Of a DNA stretch of 64,000 nucleotides, positions 1 to 11,645 are shown one piece after another. Source of the stretch: Eopsaltria australis (taxonomy: Eukaryota; Chordata; Aves; Passeriformes; Petroicidae); the NCBI GenBank assembly GCA_034509425.1, contig JAVTVJ010001236.1, positions 343,174-407,173 on the forward strand. Direction: 5' to 3'. The notes beneath the pieces were generated by a model that made no database searches, had not been told where the DNA came from, and was given only the letters and a program-made list of their open reading frames with translations. Every line of letters begins with the position of its first letter. The first letter of the stretch is position 1. Made by a program: the position numbers and the translations under genes.

Positions 1-490
1 ACCCTCCCAGCCAGCAATTCCCAATTCCCAAGATGCCATCCATGCCTGCCCTGTGGCACTGGGAAGCCATTGCCTGTGTCCTGTGCCTGCATGCCTTGTC
101 CCCAGTCCCTGTGCAGCTCTGCTGGAGCCCCTTGAGGCCCTGGCAGGGGCTCTGAGGTGTCCCTGGAGCTTCTCTTGTGCAGGTGAGCAGCCCCAGGTGT
201 GCCAGGCTGGCTCCAGAGCAGAGGGGCTGCAGCCCTGGCAGCATCTGCGTGGCCTCCTCTGGCCTGGCTGCAGCAGCTCCAGGTGCTTGTGCTGCTGTTG
301 CCCAGGGCTGGGGCAGCTCTGCAGGTGGGCTCTCAGCTGAGCACAGGGGCACAGGGGCAGAATCCCCCCTGCCCTGCTGCCCACGCTGGGGATCAGCCCA
401 GGGCACGGGGGGTTCAGGGAGCCAGAGCACATTGCCATGCCATGATGAGCTTCTTTTCCACCAGAATCCTCAAGGCATGGGAGGAGCAAA
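1..490 (-). mobile_element. CR1 LINE 3' region, GC-rich young subfamily, cut by window edge
   Basis: Antisense CR1 3' untranslated region. The element's own 3' end lies to the left, outside the window. About the first 145 bases match the copies at 24979-25370 and 53572-53975 almost base for base, including the unusual AATTCCCAATTCCC stretch. From about 180 to 480 it runs further into the element than those copies do (CCAGGCTGGCTCCAGAGCAG, then GGGATCAGCCCAGGGCAC). Open frames of 95-124 codons here are frames through the repeat, not genes. Confidence 0.85.
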
Positions 491-1698
491 TTTGATGTAT
501 CAGCTGGTGTCTGCATGCCTGCAGCATCTGTTTGTGTATACAAATGTTTAGTGCAGACTTGGCAAATGGTACTTGACATTTTCAGCATATTTTAGATGCA
601 GTGGGGTTTAGCTGTCCCTCTGTGGGCTGTTCATGCCCTCCATCACTGGAGAGGGGGAGCTGACTGATACATTTATTCATGTTACTCCTTGGGAATTTAG
701 GGAAAGTGATGACTGTCATTTGACAGAAAAGGAACCAAGTAGCTTGAGGACAGATTTTTAATGGTATTTAAGAGACTTGCTTCGTTTTCCACTGAACTCA
801 GAGGTAATTAGGCACCTCAGATTTAAGAAATTTGGTCCTTGGTGGCTTGAGTGAGGTCTGCTTTAATGCTAGGAACTAAACTTATATTTCCCATGGCTAA
901 AGCAGGTGCTTCAACCATGGGATGGGCTGTTCTGTTCTTTGACTGTGCTGTGCAGGGATAAACTACAGATTTTAATGAGATTTTGCCCCTTCTTGCGACT
1001 GAAGTATGTTAAACATGAATGAAAATAAGCAGGTGTCCTGCTCTAGTGCCAGGTACTGGTCACCAACTTTCAAAACAGATAAATAAACATTCTTTACCTC
1101 ATATTTTTCCCAGCAAGCCATTGTTCATAACACTCACGGGTTGCTGTGGAGTGATGTCAGGTAATTAGCATGTGATTGAGGGTAATTAATGTCTAACTGT
1201 AGTCAAGTTTGTAACATGAAATTGTGCTGCTCTAGGTTGAGGGCCATAAATAAGGATTCTAAAATTATCAGGAATAGAAATAAAAACGAAGAGTAATTTT
1301 CTGGCGACTGCAGTAAGCCAAACATCCTTATAGCAGCTCTTGTAGGGAAGGACCTGTAGGTTGGTATAAGGTTGTGCACCATGGGGTGCATCAAATTCTG
1401 GGGAAAATGGCAGGGAAGAATAAATCCACGCAGAGATTTTTCACTTAAGGGTCTGATCTGGGGGTGAAGTCTGCAGTTCTGCAGCTGTGGTGGCAGCCAG
1501 CAGTGACTGGTCCCTGCAGTGGGCAGTGATTGGAGGTGCTGGGTGCAGCTGAGGAAGGAGGCTGGACCTGGAGAGACCTCCCCACACCCCAGGTCAGCAT
1601 CCCTCCTTGCATGCAATGCCCAGGGATGTTGCACAAATCCAGGCAAGGAGTAGCAGGTGGGAAATCACTCTAACTTTTCTTTTCAAGCCCCCAGACCA
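491..1698. other. single-copy DNA, no gene seen
   Basis: Mixed-composition sequence without recognisable coding or repeat content. The part at about 1080-1200 has AT-rich words such as GGTAATTAGCATGTGATTG and GGTAATTAATG that resemble conserved noncoding elements, but conservation is unknown. The 147-codon minus-strand frame at 1203-1646 has no recognisable protein features. Confidence 0.5.
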
Positions 1699-1728
1699 CC
1701 TCCTCCTCCTCCTCCTCCTCCTCCTCTT
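1699..1728. repeat. (CCT)n microsatellite
   Basis: About nine tandem CCT units. It creates a proline/leucine-rich or glutamate-rich shadow frame depending on strand; neither is a gene. Confidence 0.9.
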
Positions 1729-4700
1729 CCCCAGGCAAATCACCACAGTCTGCAGGGTGGATGCAATCAGGGATCTGTGTCATCCAGGGATAGCTGGTGT
1801 CCCACAGGAGCAGAAGAGATTTGCAGTCAGATAGATGCATGCCTGGTGAGTTATAACCATTCCTCGTGGCTGTGGGGTCACTCGTGAGACAGAAAGCCCA
1901 TCTTGTGAAATTCTGTGCCCGTACTGCCACACCTTCCTTCCACAGGCAGTGCCAGCCAGGACCACGACAGCTGTTGTGGTGATGTGCTGATGTACCCGTG
2001 GTGTGTGTGGGGTCATGAAAATGTTCTTTGCTGCACTCAACCCACACAACCCAGGGCAGCAGAGATTTCCAGGATTCCTCTCCAAGCAAACCCCAATATG
2101 GATTGTGTCATTCCCACTCCTAAACAAAGCTGGGGTAGGTTTAGTGCCTTGAGTTGTTTCCACCCTGTCCCACAGATGAAAAAAACAACCTCAGGGGCAC
2201 TTTAATGAAACAGTTTGTCCTTATTAAGTTGAAAATAAAAATACGCCTTTCCCCTGTTGGAGACGTAACCAGAATGGCACAAGGCTGTGGAGTTTTATTA
2301 TCTTGGTCTCAGCTTAAAATACTAAGAGGCGCTTCTTTAAGAAAGTTTAAGAGAAGTTCTATAAACCATGTCTATATATAATCCCTTTTGTAAGCATCTA
2401 GGAAACTGCAGGACGGAAAGGTTGCCTGCCAGACCTCAGAAAGCAAATACTAATTCAGCAGTCTAGTCACTCTGTCAAACATTTAGTGTATCAGGGTTGA
2501 TTGTTCCCTGGTAGGTATAGCTCTGGTATATCCGCCAGGCCTTTTGTCATGTTAACTGCAACCGATCAATGGATTGAGGTCAGGACTTCTGATGTAGGTG
2601 CAAGCTTAGAGGGAAAAAAGTCTCAAAGATTCATTTTTTCTCGTCTGGTAGCACTCCGGTCACTTATTTTTTCTCAGTTAGCCTCTGCTGCTCTAAAGTG
2701 GATATTGATCAGTGCTTTAATGCAAACCTGTCAAATTAATTTTGCAGAGCTGGGATATGACTGGCCTAAAATTGCTTCTGCATCTGTTCTCTGCAGCAAG
2801 CCTATGAATTTTAATCATGACCAGAATGGGCTGTTGGCTTTTTTTGTTAGAAACTTGAATAGGAAAGGTTTAAACTGTAAATGCCATGAAATGATGCTGT
2901 TTTGTTCTTTTCAGAAACTCATGTGGCTGAGGTCAAAGAAATTATTATGTCTGTGCATTCTTGTCAGATGCTTGGGGAGCTGTGCAGGGTTTTCTTCTTT
3001 TGCAAAGCAAAGCAAAGGTATGTAGTGAGCTTGTTAAACATTCCCAGGCCAATGAGGGAACAGCAGGCTTCGTGTCTCCTGCAATGCCAGATACATTAGT
3101 ATTAATGTACAATTTCCTCTCCAGCCCCCCACTCCACGATCTGATTATTCCTGATAACTTTATCTCACAGGATGGAGAGGGAGACTAACTGGGAAGACAG
3201 TGTTTATTTCTTTAGGACAAATTAAAAATGAATAAATTCAGAGCATCCTACACACTAGCATAAGGTGAGTGTGGCTGTCCCTGGAGTAGCAACTTTATGG
3301 GCTGGGGGGAAATGCAGATGGTTACAGAGGTTTTCCTTCATCATGCAAAACAGGAGATTCTTCTTCTCTTCATCAGTCAAGCCAGAGTTTACAGGGCTCT
3401 GTTGTGATGTCAACATCATGCAAAGTAAATAATGAGTTTTAAGCTTTGCTCTGCACAGACGAGACTTGTTCATAGGGGGAAAAAAAAAAAAAGACATGTC
3501 AAGTTTAATCTGCTCTGGAAAACCTGCAATCAGGCAGGACTCATCCTTCACAGCCCAAACAGTGACATTGACCATAACAGTTTGATTTTGTGCTGGATCT
3601 TTCTCCAGGTGATTTGAAAGCATTCAGAGTATTAATTATTAAGTGCTGCTTGATCCCCGAGAGGTGGTGGAGAATTTGAAACTGATTTTGGCACTGAAAA
3701 AGCTGACACTCGAGGTGGGAGCTGGAGCAAACCCACTTCCTGTGGTGCTGGAGCAGCCTGGGAGAGCTCCCAAGGGCGGGTCCTGGGTCTGAGTTGAAGG
3801 AATAGCATCAGCTGGCTCGTGTCTGAGACCTTACACCTCTCCAGCTATTTCAGAAGACAATTTATAACCACTGCCAGCAATGTCGGCCAGCAAAAAGATC
3901 TATGCTTCTCCCTGGTGAAATAACTGGCAAAACCTGTATTAGCTACAGCAGTGCAGAACTAGAGTGGAAGGGCTGATCTGGGAAACCCCTGGCTTGACCT
4001 CCTGCCCCATCCAGCTGTTTCCTGGCATCCACCAGTGCCTGAAACCTTTCAGCTTGTAAGGTTTGTTGGTCCCCCATCGATGCAGCTCTCAGGAAGGTTG
4101 GTTTTATGAAGGCTCTCAGCTGTTGGGGCCAATCCTTCTGTCATTTCTGTGCCTTTATATTTTGTTTAAGGACATCACTGTATTTTATTTGCACCTTTTC
4201 AACACTCCAGAGCTCCAGCCAGGCTCAGGGCTCAAACAGGGATCTCTGAAGAGCAAGGGTGATGGTGAGAAAAAAGAAAAACCTTTGGCACGTCCATCTG
4301 AAAGTATTAATGAGCAGTCTGCAGCAATGTGTCCTGGCATTTGAGCACAGTGGGAGATCAACCAGTCCCACAGAGCTCATTGCTACCAAAGCCACACCAT
4401 TTTTGGTGTCTAGGAGACATTTATTCATATTGGCTGGCGTGTCTCTGCAATTCTTTGCAGGGGGACAAGGGACATAGCTGGGATTCAGAGGTGGAGGTTG
4501 TGGCTGAGTCACAACCAGGTTTTGTCTCTATACATCTTCTTCCTCTCCTACCTCTGGGGTACAGACAGGAAACCAAGGCCTTTGCTGCTCCCCAGCATGC
4601 TTGGAACTGAAGCATTAGGTGAGTTGGGTGGGCAGGCTCTACCCCATGAGGTTGTCACAGAGGACAAGCAGAACAGCCCCCTTTGGTGTTATTAAAGAAA

Positions 4701-4895
4701 TTAATAGTACCACTAATTCTGGAGAGTAGGATATTCCATTTCAGACCAAATGCAATTAGGTCTAAATGGTGTCTATTAATATTAACTCTATTGGTGTAAT
4801 GTTAACTCTACAAGAGCAAAACAAGGAGTTCACACGCACTGATTTATAAAATACTTTTTTTTTTTTTTGGCCATTTTTCATTGTGGGTTTTTCAT
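1729..4895. other. single-copy DNA, no gene seen
   Basis: No exon or recognised transposon. It contains a 174-codon open frame at 2501-3025 (+) that opens with TTG, has no domain, and is rich in Cys/Leu/Phe as random AT-rich sequence would be. Around 2520-2800 the sequence is compositionally balanced and might be a conserved element. Short A and T homopolymers lie at about 3480-3492 and 4856-4868. Confidence 0.5.
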
Positions 4896-5094
4896 TGTGG
4901 TGACGCCCTGGCACAGGGTGCCCAGAGCAGCTGAGGCTGCCCCTGGATCCCTGGCAGAGTCCAAGGCCAGGTTGGATGGGTCTTGGAGCAGCCTGGGACA
5001 GTGGAAGGTGTCCCTGCCCAGGGCAGGGATGGGATGAGAAGGGCTTTAATGTCCTTTCCATCCCAAACTGTCCTGTGGTTCTGTGATTCTCTGC
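4896..5094 (+). mobile_element. CR1 LINE 3' end
   Basis: Sense copy of the last ~200 bases: CCCTGGCACAGGGTGCCCAG, then CAAGGCCAGGTTGGATGGG, GGAAGGTGTCCCTGCCC and the terminus CTGTGGTTCTGTGATTCTC. The 5' side is truncated, directly after a T tract. Confidence 0.85.
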
Positions 5095-7944
5095 TGGAAC
5101 TTGAGCTGTGACAATAACAGTGCTGCTTCCCAGCTATGTGACTGACATGAAACACCTAAATGTTGCATTAATTTTGACTTAAACTCTAATTTGGAAGTCT
5201 CCAGAGGTGAGCCCTCACTGAGCCACAGAGATGATAAGGTGGACGGGAGATGCTGAGGGTGTCCTGCAACTCAGTGGGGAATCCACCTCACAGGGGAGTC
5301 TGTAGGGAAAACCAACTGCTTTGAATGGTGCAAACAGCTTTTTGTACATCAAAGGGAAAGATTAAAGGCTGTGATGATGTTCTGCCTCCTGCAATGTTGG
5401 TAGTGAATTTCCCATGAGCTTCCCAGGTGGTAAGATTTCAACCCCAGCCTGCAACTTGTTAAAACTAGAGACCCTGACTCACTGTCCATCTCACACCTTC
5501 CCTGTCTGCTTGACAAAATTTGAACAAAAAATGGGTTTAGGGTTGTTGGCTAGTACAAATATCAGAGAAACTTCTGTTCAGGTCAAACCCAAGGAAATTT
5601 TTTTTTCCTGATTGTTTTTGATTAAATGGAAGAAAAGTTTTAGGTTAAGTCAAGATAGAATATTTTAGTCAACCCAAAATGAGTTGTCTATTTCAGAAGA
5701 TATTTAAAGTGTATGAAATCTTCAGGGTTTTCTTAAGAGACTAAAAATGTGTTTTTGAAATGAAAAATGAAGAATGAAATGGCTTTTCCAAATAGCTTGT
5801 TTGGGCTATTTTTTATTTTGTCTGCATGTGTGGTGCAGTTTTTCCTGACACCGTGAATAATTTTGAACCCTTCAGTAAAATTTTTTTTTGTCAACTATGT
5901 CTAGTCCAGCTATAGATTTGACTTATTTCCAAGCAGCAAAGGTTCATTTTTTCAGTCCTAGAAGATGAAACTGCACTCTTCTGGCAGCTTCAGCAAGAGA
6001 AGACTCGGAAAAGGCAGTTGGTGGGAATTGCTTAACTTTTTTTTTGTTTCTTTGTTTGATGTCAAAGGAGTCTGTTGGGGTTTACTCTAACAAAGGGTTC
6101 GACGGACTACATTTCTTTTGGGAAATGGATTTGCAATTCTACAATGAGACACATATTTTTAAAGTCCTCTGCCTTTGGTTTTTATTTTCAGCTTCCACAT
6201 TTGCAGATCCCTATGGGTTTCTACTGCTTGGTTCCACATTGACCCTTGGAAATTCCCTGTTGTTTGAGTCAAACACCACACAAGCAGAGCCTGAGCACTG
6301 ATATTATCAATGCTGCCATCTGAAGTCACAAAAGCAAAGAGCTTTTCCCCAGACTGACGAATGCTAAAAGTGATTTGACCACCCACAGGTGCCAGGATAC
6401 CCCAGAGGAGAGAAGGCTTGTGTTGGAGAAAGAAACGGAGTGGATAGAAGATGTCACTGTGAGCCTTCAAAACTGACATTAAACTACCAGAGTTAAGGGA
6501 AGCACCAAAGGTAACCTTATTTTTCTGCTTAGAAGTCACTGTCTTTTTCTGTAGGACAGGAAAGATGTTAGAGAAGCTAACGCTGCTTCCCAGTCAGAAG
6601 TGACTTTCCCATAGCTGGTGATTTTGAGAGAAACTGCAGATTATTTCTTTAGTATGAGCCCTGTTCTGTTCAGCAGGCAAAAAGAAAAATGTGAGAAGCT
6701 GTCTGCAAGCAAGCACAAAGTTATCCAGTGCCCTTCAAACCCCAGTGACTCCTCTGAGTCACAGCACTCCAAAACGCCACTGAGCCAAGGCACGGCTCAG
6801 GCCGCTCCCTCGGTGGCACGCTGCATCCACGGTGGCACTGATGGATTTGGCCTCTTAGGGGTCAGATCCACGTATTAATTGGCATTAGGGTGGCATTGCA
6901 GGCTGTCAGCAGCCCCAGCTTCCAGCTCAGAGGGTATAATTGTATTGTAAACGCCACGTGTGAGGGTGATGGATACGCGCGTCTCTGCAGTCTGACTGCT
7001 GGGATGCACGGGGCAAGGCATCCTCTAATTTGCCACCAAGAGGGTCTCCTGCACTGAACAGCCTCTCTTAAATCAAAGTGTTCAATCCTGCTGAAGGTGG
7101 GCTCAGGGAGGGGAGAGCTGGAAGGAACAAAGTAAGACGATAAAAAAGAAATCAATAGCGCTTCCCTATAAAAGAGACCGAGATTTGCAGAATTCGCTTC
7201 CACGCGACGCCAGAGGTGCCAATTTGGCAAATTCATTTAAGGCCAGATTGAAAACTCAGCTGATAGTCTGTGTTTGGGGACTGCAGCAGTGTCCGTTTGT
7301 GGGGTCATTGTTGCACGTAGAGCACTTTGAAGCATGTGTACTGTGTCACAGGAAGGTGACTCCAGCTTCCACCTTGTGTCACTCTCCTTCCACCCTTGTT
7401 CAGCACCCTCCTGCCGCATCCCCTCTCATGCAGGGACTGCTGGCCATGCCACACACACAGCCTTGCTCCTGCTGGCCTTGCTTCCTCCACACCCAGTGCT
7501 GGCCCATGTCCTGCAATCCATACTTTTGGAAAGCTCTGGATGGTGCTCACGCTGGATCTCATGCCCAGGAGAAGCTCCAGACTCTGGTCTTTGTGCTCTT
7601 GGCAGGCTCTGTGAGCCCTGCCCTGGTGGTTGTTTACCAAAAAGGGTCACAGAGCTGTAGCCTGGGCTATTGGGGGTCTTCAGCCATTAGCCCTCAATAA
7701 CACCCTGTCTGCTGGGGCAGAGACAGATGTGAGGGGACACAGGGACCCATCAATCCTACAGAACGTTCAGGGTCTCTGCATTTCATGTCCTCTAAGGCAG
7801 AACTGCTGTAGGTCTGAGGTCAGATCTGTGGACATGGGCTTCCGTTGCCCTGCACAGGGCAAAGGGTGTGTGAAAAGTTACCAAATCACTACAGTTCTGT
7901 TTAACTCTGGGAAATTATTTGCAATATGTAGTTTTGTTATCAAC
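5095..7944. other. single-copy DNA, AT-rich in the middle, no gene seen
   Basis: 5600-6060 is AT-rich with many short A/T runs and could hide a very old, unrecognisable repeat. 6100-7900 is more mixed. Open frames of up to 171 codons (for example 7185-7700) lack domains, splice-site support or plausible codon use. Confidence 0.5.
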
Positions 7945-8270
7945 AATTTCAACAAAAAAATAACCCCAAACCAAAAACACAAAATGCCGTCCCCCCAAAA
8001 AACCAAAATAAAAAAAAAACACCCCAAAAAACCTCAAAACAAGCAAAAAACCCCAAAAAACTCCAAACAAAAAAAAAGCAAACAAAAAAACCCCAAAAAA
8101 CCCCAAAACAAAGAAAAAAACTCTTAAAAACGCCAAACCAAACCAGCAAAAGAAAAACCCCAAGAAACAAAAAAACAAAACAAAACAAAAATGAAAATGA
8201 AACAAAAAAAAAAAAACAAACCCAAACCAAATAAAAAAAACCCTAAAACCATAAAACCCCACCCCAAGTT
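7945..8270. repeat. C/A-only low-complexity tract with CCCC runs
   Basis: About 320 bases made almost wholly of A and C on the plus strand, with hardly any G or T. At least nine CCCC or longer runs lie between A runs (for example 7964, 7991, 8022, 8051, 8091, 8101, 8158, 8257, 8262). The minus strand is therefore G4-T5/6-like. A 115-codon Phe-rich minus-strand frame through it is an artefact of TTT-rich DNA. Confidence 0.85.
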
Positions 8271-8376
8271 ATTGTGTAACTTCCACCATGTTACTTGAGC
8301 CAAAATTCTCATTCATGGGTATTTAAAATTAGGTCTCTAGAAATCCACCTAAAAGAAGATTTACCCTTTTTTAATC

Positions 8377-8417
8377 CTTGTGTGTCCCTTCCAACTCAGG
8401 ATATTCTGTGATTCGAA
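8377..8417 (+). mobile_element. possible minimal CR1 3' tail
   Basis: Only the terminal words are present: CCCTTCCAACTCAGGATATT followed by CTGTGATTC. This matches the last ~40 bases of a sense CR1, but it is too short to be certain. Confidence 0.4.
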
Positions 8418-9078
8418 GCCTTTCCTTTGAAGTGAAAAATTCTAGACTCCTTCAACATTCCCTCTAGTGCACAAGGCATACTCCTTATTCAGCCATGTAT
8501 GTTTTGCACATGACTTTGCAGCTTCAGGCTCTTCCCATTAAAAGAGATCTTGTCCAGCAAGATCACTGTCACCACCCCACACTGAACTACTAACCCTAAC
8601 TTCTGCTTTCACAGCATTTTTACTAGAGATTATCCAGGTAGTTTATTAAATATTCTGAATCTTCCAGTTCTTTTTCTCTTCATACAAAAAAAAAAGAAGT
8701 TATTGATGACGAAGTTGAATAGGAAGAGCAAATTTCTTTGTTCTTTGAATGTGTCTGTCTGATGGCACAAGAAGAGAAGCCTCAGGATCATGCTACGTGC
8801 AGAGCCAGCCAGCACAAGTCAGAGCTCAAAGCCACAGTGTGGATCCTGGTAGCACCATGTGGTTATTGTGGCCTGGTATCAGGTGCACTCATAGTCGTGG
8901 TATTAATGTGGTGCTGGTCTATGACCCATCATTATACAGCTAATGACCCTGCAGCAGAATGGGATTTGTTCTTTGTGACCTGGGGAAAATGAAGGGAAGT
9001 AGTGAGGAATTCCTAAGTATTTTTTCCCTCTAGGAAAGCAGAGCATTTTTAATGAAGTTTCTCCTTGCACCCCTGCAG
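8418..9078. other. single-copy DNA upstream of the candidate exon
   Basis: No repeat or coding segment recognised. If the exon at 9079 is real, this would be intron. The last 30 bases form a pyrimidine-rich tract suitable for a splice acceptor. Confidence 0.45.
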
Positions 9079-9233
9079 GGAAGAAGTTGAAGAATTTTTA
9101 GTCTTCTCAGAAGAAGACAGAAAACTTTGCAGCATTCTCAGCTTCACTTTCCCACAGGATTATCAAATGCCGATCAAAAAACCCCAGAAACTCCGAGTGT
9201 TGGTGCCAAAACAAGATTCAAAGATTAAAATAG
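9079..9233 (+). CDS. candidate internal protein-coding exon, gene unidentified
   Basis: This is the only segment that looks like a real coding exon. It follows a pyrimidine-rich stretch ending CTGCAG (AG at 9077-9078) and ends at ATAG/GTGAGG (GT at 9234-9235); both splice sites are close to consensus. Between them are 51 open codons, with one base of a split codon at each end (155 bases). The peptide begins EEVEEFLVFSEEDRKL, passes through SFTFPQDYQ, and ends in a basic stretch (KKPQKLRVLVPKQDSKIKI). It is acidic at the start, hydrophobic in the middle, and basic at the end. It has no cysteine pattern, signal or membrane segment. The codons are ordinary vertebrate ones and there is no low complexity. 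I do not recognise the family. The frame stays open past the donor into a CR1, which is expected by chance. No partner exon was found in the window, so it may belong to a gene with long introns, be a lone pseudo-exon, or be chance. Confidence 0.4.
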
Positions 9234-9251
9234 GTGAGGATTTGGCTTTCA

Positions 9252-9432
9252 GAGAATTAGAATTCCATACAATTATTTAGGTTGGAAATTACTTTTAAGA
9301 CAGAGTCCAAGCATTCCTGCAGCACTGCCCAGGGCACCGCTGACCCATGTCCCCAAGTGCCACATCCACACAGCTTTTAAACCCCCCCAGGAATGGGGAT
9401 TCTGCCACTGCCCTGAGCAGCTGTGCCAGGAT
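9252..9432 (-). mobile_element. CR1 LINE 3' end next to the candidate exon
   Basis: Antisense CR1 of the subfamily with GTGCCACATCCACACAGC. It starts with a decayed tail (AGAATTAGAATTCCATAC), then GACCCATGTCCCCAAGTGCC and GGAATGGGGATTCTGCCAC. Its 3' terminus lies only about 18 bases after the putative donor site at 9234. Confidence 0.8.
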
Positions 9433-11301
9433 CATGTTCAGATCATACAAACACTTTTCTGTCTAAGGAGGGAAAGACTTTGAAGGGTTTCACCTCTCAG
9501 GCTGTGTGTGTATAAATAAATAAACCTAGCCTCGAGCACAGGTTGTTTATTTACACTTCTTAAATGCAGCTGAAGTCCTTAAAAGTAGGAGACCTCTCCC
9601 CGAGTCAAGGACTGTCTGCCCTAACATGTACAGAGCACAGAAAACACCAAAGGTAGTTTGGAGAGGGGTTTGCAAACCCCAGCTCTCCAGCACAACACTG
9701 CGGGGAAGTTCTATCTGGGACTTGATGGGGAGCTCGTGGGGCTGGGATTTGTTGAGGTCTGGGAGGTCTGATTGATGTTTGCCCTACACAATTTGGTATC
9801 TCCTCAAAATCCTCTTTCCTCTGCAACAGGGCTTTTAACCACAGGGATGAAAGTCTCAGTAGGAAGGCAAGAAACAGCTTAAACCTGCTCTTTGATACAC
9901 TGAAATCACACAGAAAATCTCTTCTAGTCTTGAAGGCAAAGCCACCTTCTTCAGACTATTCACTGCAGAGATGGTGTTTAACCAACTGCAGCTGGGTATG
10001 GCTTTGGATGTAAATATCTCTGAGACTGCAAAGGGGAGGCTTAGGGGCAAATGACCACCTTAGTAACAGGTAAAATCTCTCTGCCAGCTCTGAAGAGAGT
10101 TCACTTTGGCTCATGTGGCTTAGTTGTCGTGATGGTGAGACTGAATCTCAATTTGACCTCCTGAAATTGAATATTCACTTTAGCCTAGATTTGCAAAGCT
10201 GTTTGTTAATGCGCACATACAGGGCTGTTTTCTCCAGGGTTTTAAAGAAAAAACTCATTTCAATGTAAAATTCACAGGATCAAATTGAAATTTATTTTGA
10301 GAAGGTTAACATTACTGATTTTCAGGCTCAGACAATCACTTCCATGTCAGATTGTAATTACACCGTTTTGTGCATCAGCTGCATGCATGGTATGGAAAAA
10401 AAAAAAAGTAAGATAATGCAGTTTCTTTCAGCTACAGAAAGGACCTTTGTACTGTCCTTCCCTTGAAATCCCCCACACTGAAAGGAAAAAAGTGATTTAT
10501 TTCAATCAGTCTGACAGTATGAGCTAACACATTAATTGCATGAAGACATTTCTCTTACCCAAAGTTTTGTTTGATTTTCACTCGCAATTGTCTACTAGGT
10601 GTCTGCATAGCATTTTCTTTTCCCCGCAGCAGTTTTCACTGCCATAAAAATCTTGCTGCTGTTAAATAGCAACATTAAAATATTGTAGTGCTGACCTTAA
10701 TGGTTTACAACATTCAGCTAAGGAGCTCGAGTCTCTAAAATAAGAGTAAAGCACACAGTAAAAATTTATCTAAGGAGAATTAAAACCTCGGAAGATTGAG
10801 AACCGTGGTGTAATTTCAACCCTTTTTGTCCCTCCATGGGTTCTATCACATGGGAGGGGGTGTATGTGTGGGTTGGAGGATTGCAAGAGCCCAGAGCAGT
10901 CATGTAGGACTGAGGTGGGTGAGGATTTGGGCCCAGATATCCCATCACTGGCAGAGGGCAGCAGGATGTGGAAGTGTGAGCTGATTTCACACTGGTGGAG
11001 CATCCCTGCCCTTGTGTGCAGAGCTGAGCTCAAGACACCCCCAAATCAGGAAGGGGCAATTCCTTCTGGTTACTTTGTCCCGGCCTACAAGGGTACATAA
11101 GATGAAAACTGAGAACTAAATATCATAGCTTTAATGTTATTTAATATTTTATTAGGTTAAATGGACACATATTGTGTACTCTGTGAAATACTCAGCAGAG
11201 ACTTGCTATTTTTGTACAGCATTTAAAAGACAGTATAGTGGGGCTTGTATCAAAATTTTGCTGCAAGACATTCCCAGTAATCAAGTAGTTTGTTTGTTGT
11301 A
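9433..11301. other. single-copy DNA with a conserved-element-like core
   Basis: 10190-10730 is AT-rich but complex, with words such as CAGATTGTAATTACACCG, CACATTAATTGCATGAAG and GTTAAATAGCAACATTAAAA, the character expected of a developmental enhancer. No coding frame is supported. Confidence 0.4.
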
Positions 11302-11318
11302 AGTTTTTGTTTTTGTTT

Positions 11319-11353
<35 letters not shown>
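11302..11353. repeat. (GTTTTT)n/(TTG)n microsatellite
   Basis: Three GTTTTT units run directly into about eleven TTG units. The minus-strand frame gives a poly-Asn artefact. Confidence 0.9.
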
Positions 11354-11354
<1 letters not shown>

Positions 11355-11514
11355 TTTCTTTCAAGGAGCACCAGATAGAGGGGAAGAGAACTGTTTGTCA
11401 TTGAACTATATTGTCATTTTTGTTTTAGAGACCCTCAAAAGGATGCTCACCTGCTGGTTCCCTCAAAATCTGGCAGGACACTGTTCAGCCACATGGAACA
11501 ACTTAAGAAGCCTT

Positions 11515-11645
11515 GGAATGATCATCTCATCCAATCCCCCCACCATGGGCAGGGACACCTTCCACAATCCCAGGGTGCTCCAAGCCCCATCCAACCTGGC
11601 CTTGGGCACTGCCAGGGATCCAGGGGCAGCCACAGCTTCCAGAAT
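11515..11645 (-). mobile_element. CR1 LINE 3' end
   Basis: Antisense terminal piece: CACCATGGGCAGGGACACC, GGTGCTCCAAGCCCCATCC, CCTTGGGCACTGCCAGGG. The CR1 termination octamers have mostly decayed. Confidence 0.85.

Noticed and set aside
2501..3025. 174-codon open frame on plus strand
   Set aside because: Starts at TTG, no domain, random-looking composition, no splice or promoter support.
7915..8262. 115-codon minus-strand frame, very Phe/Val-rich
   Set aside because: Direct result of the C/A-only tract; not a membrane protein.
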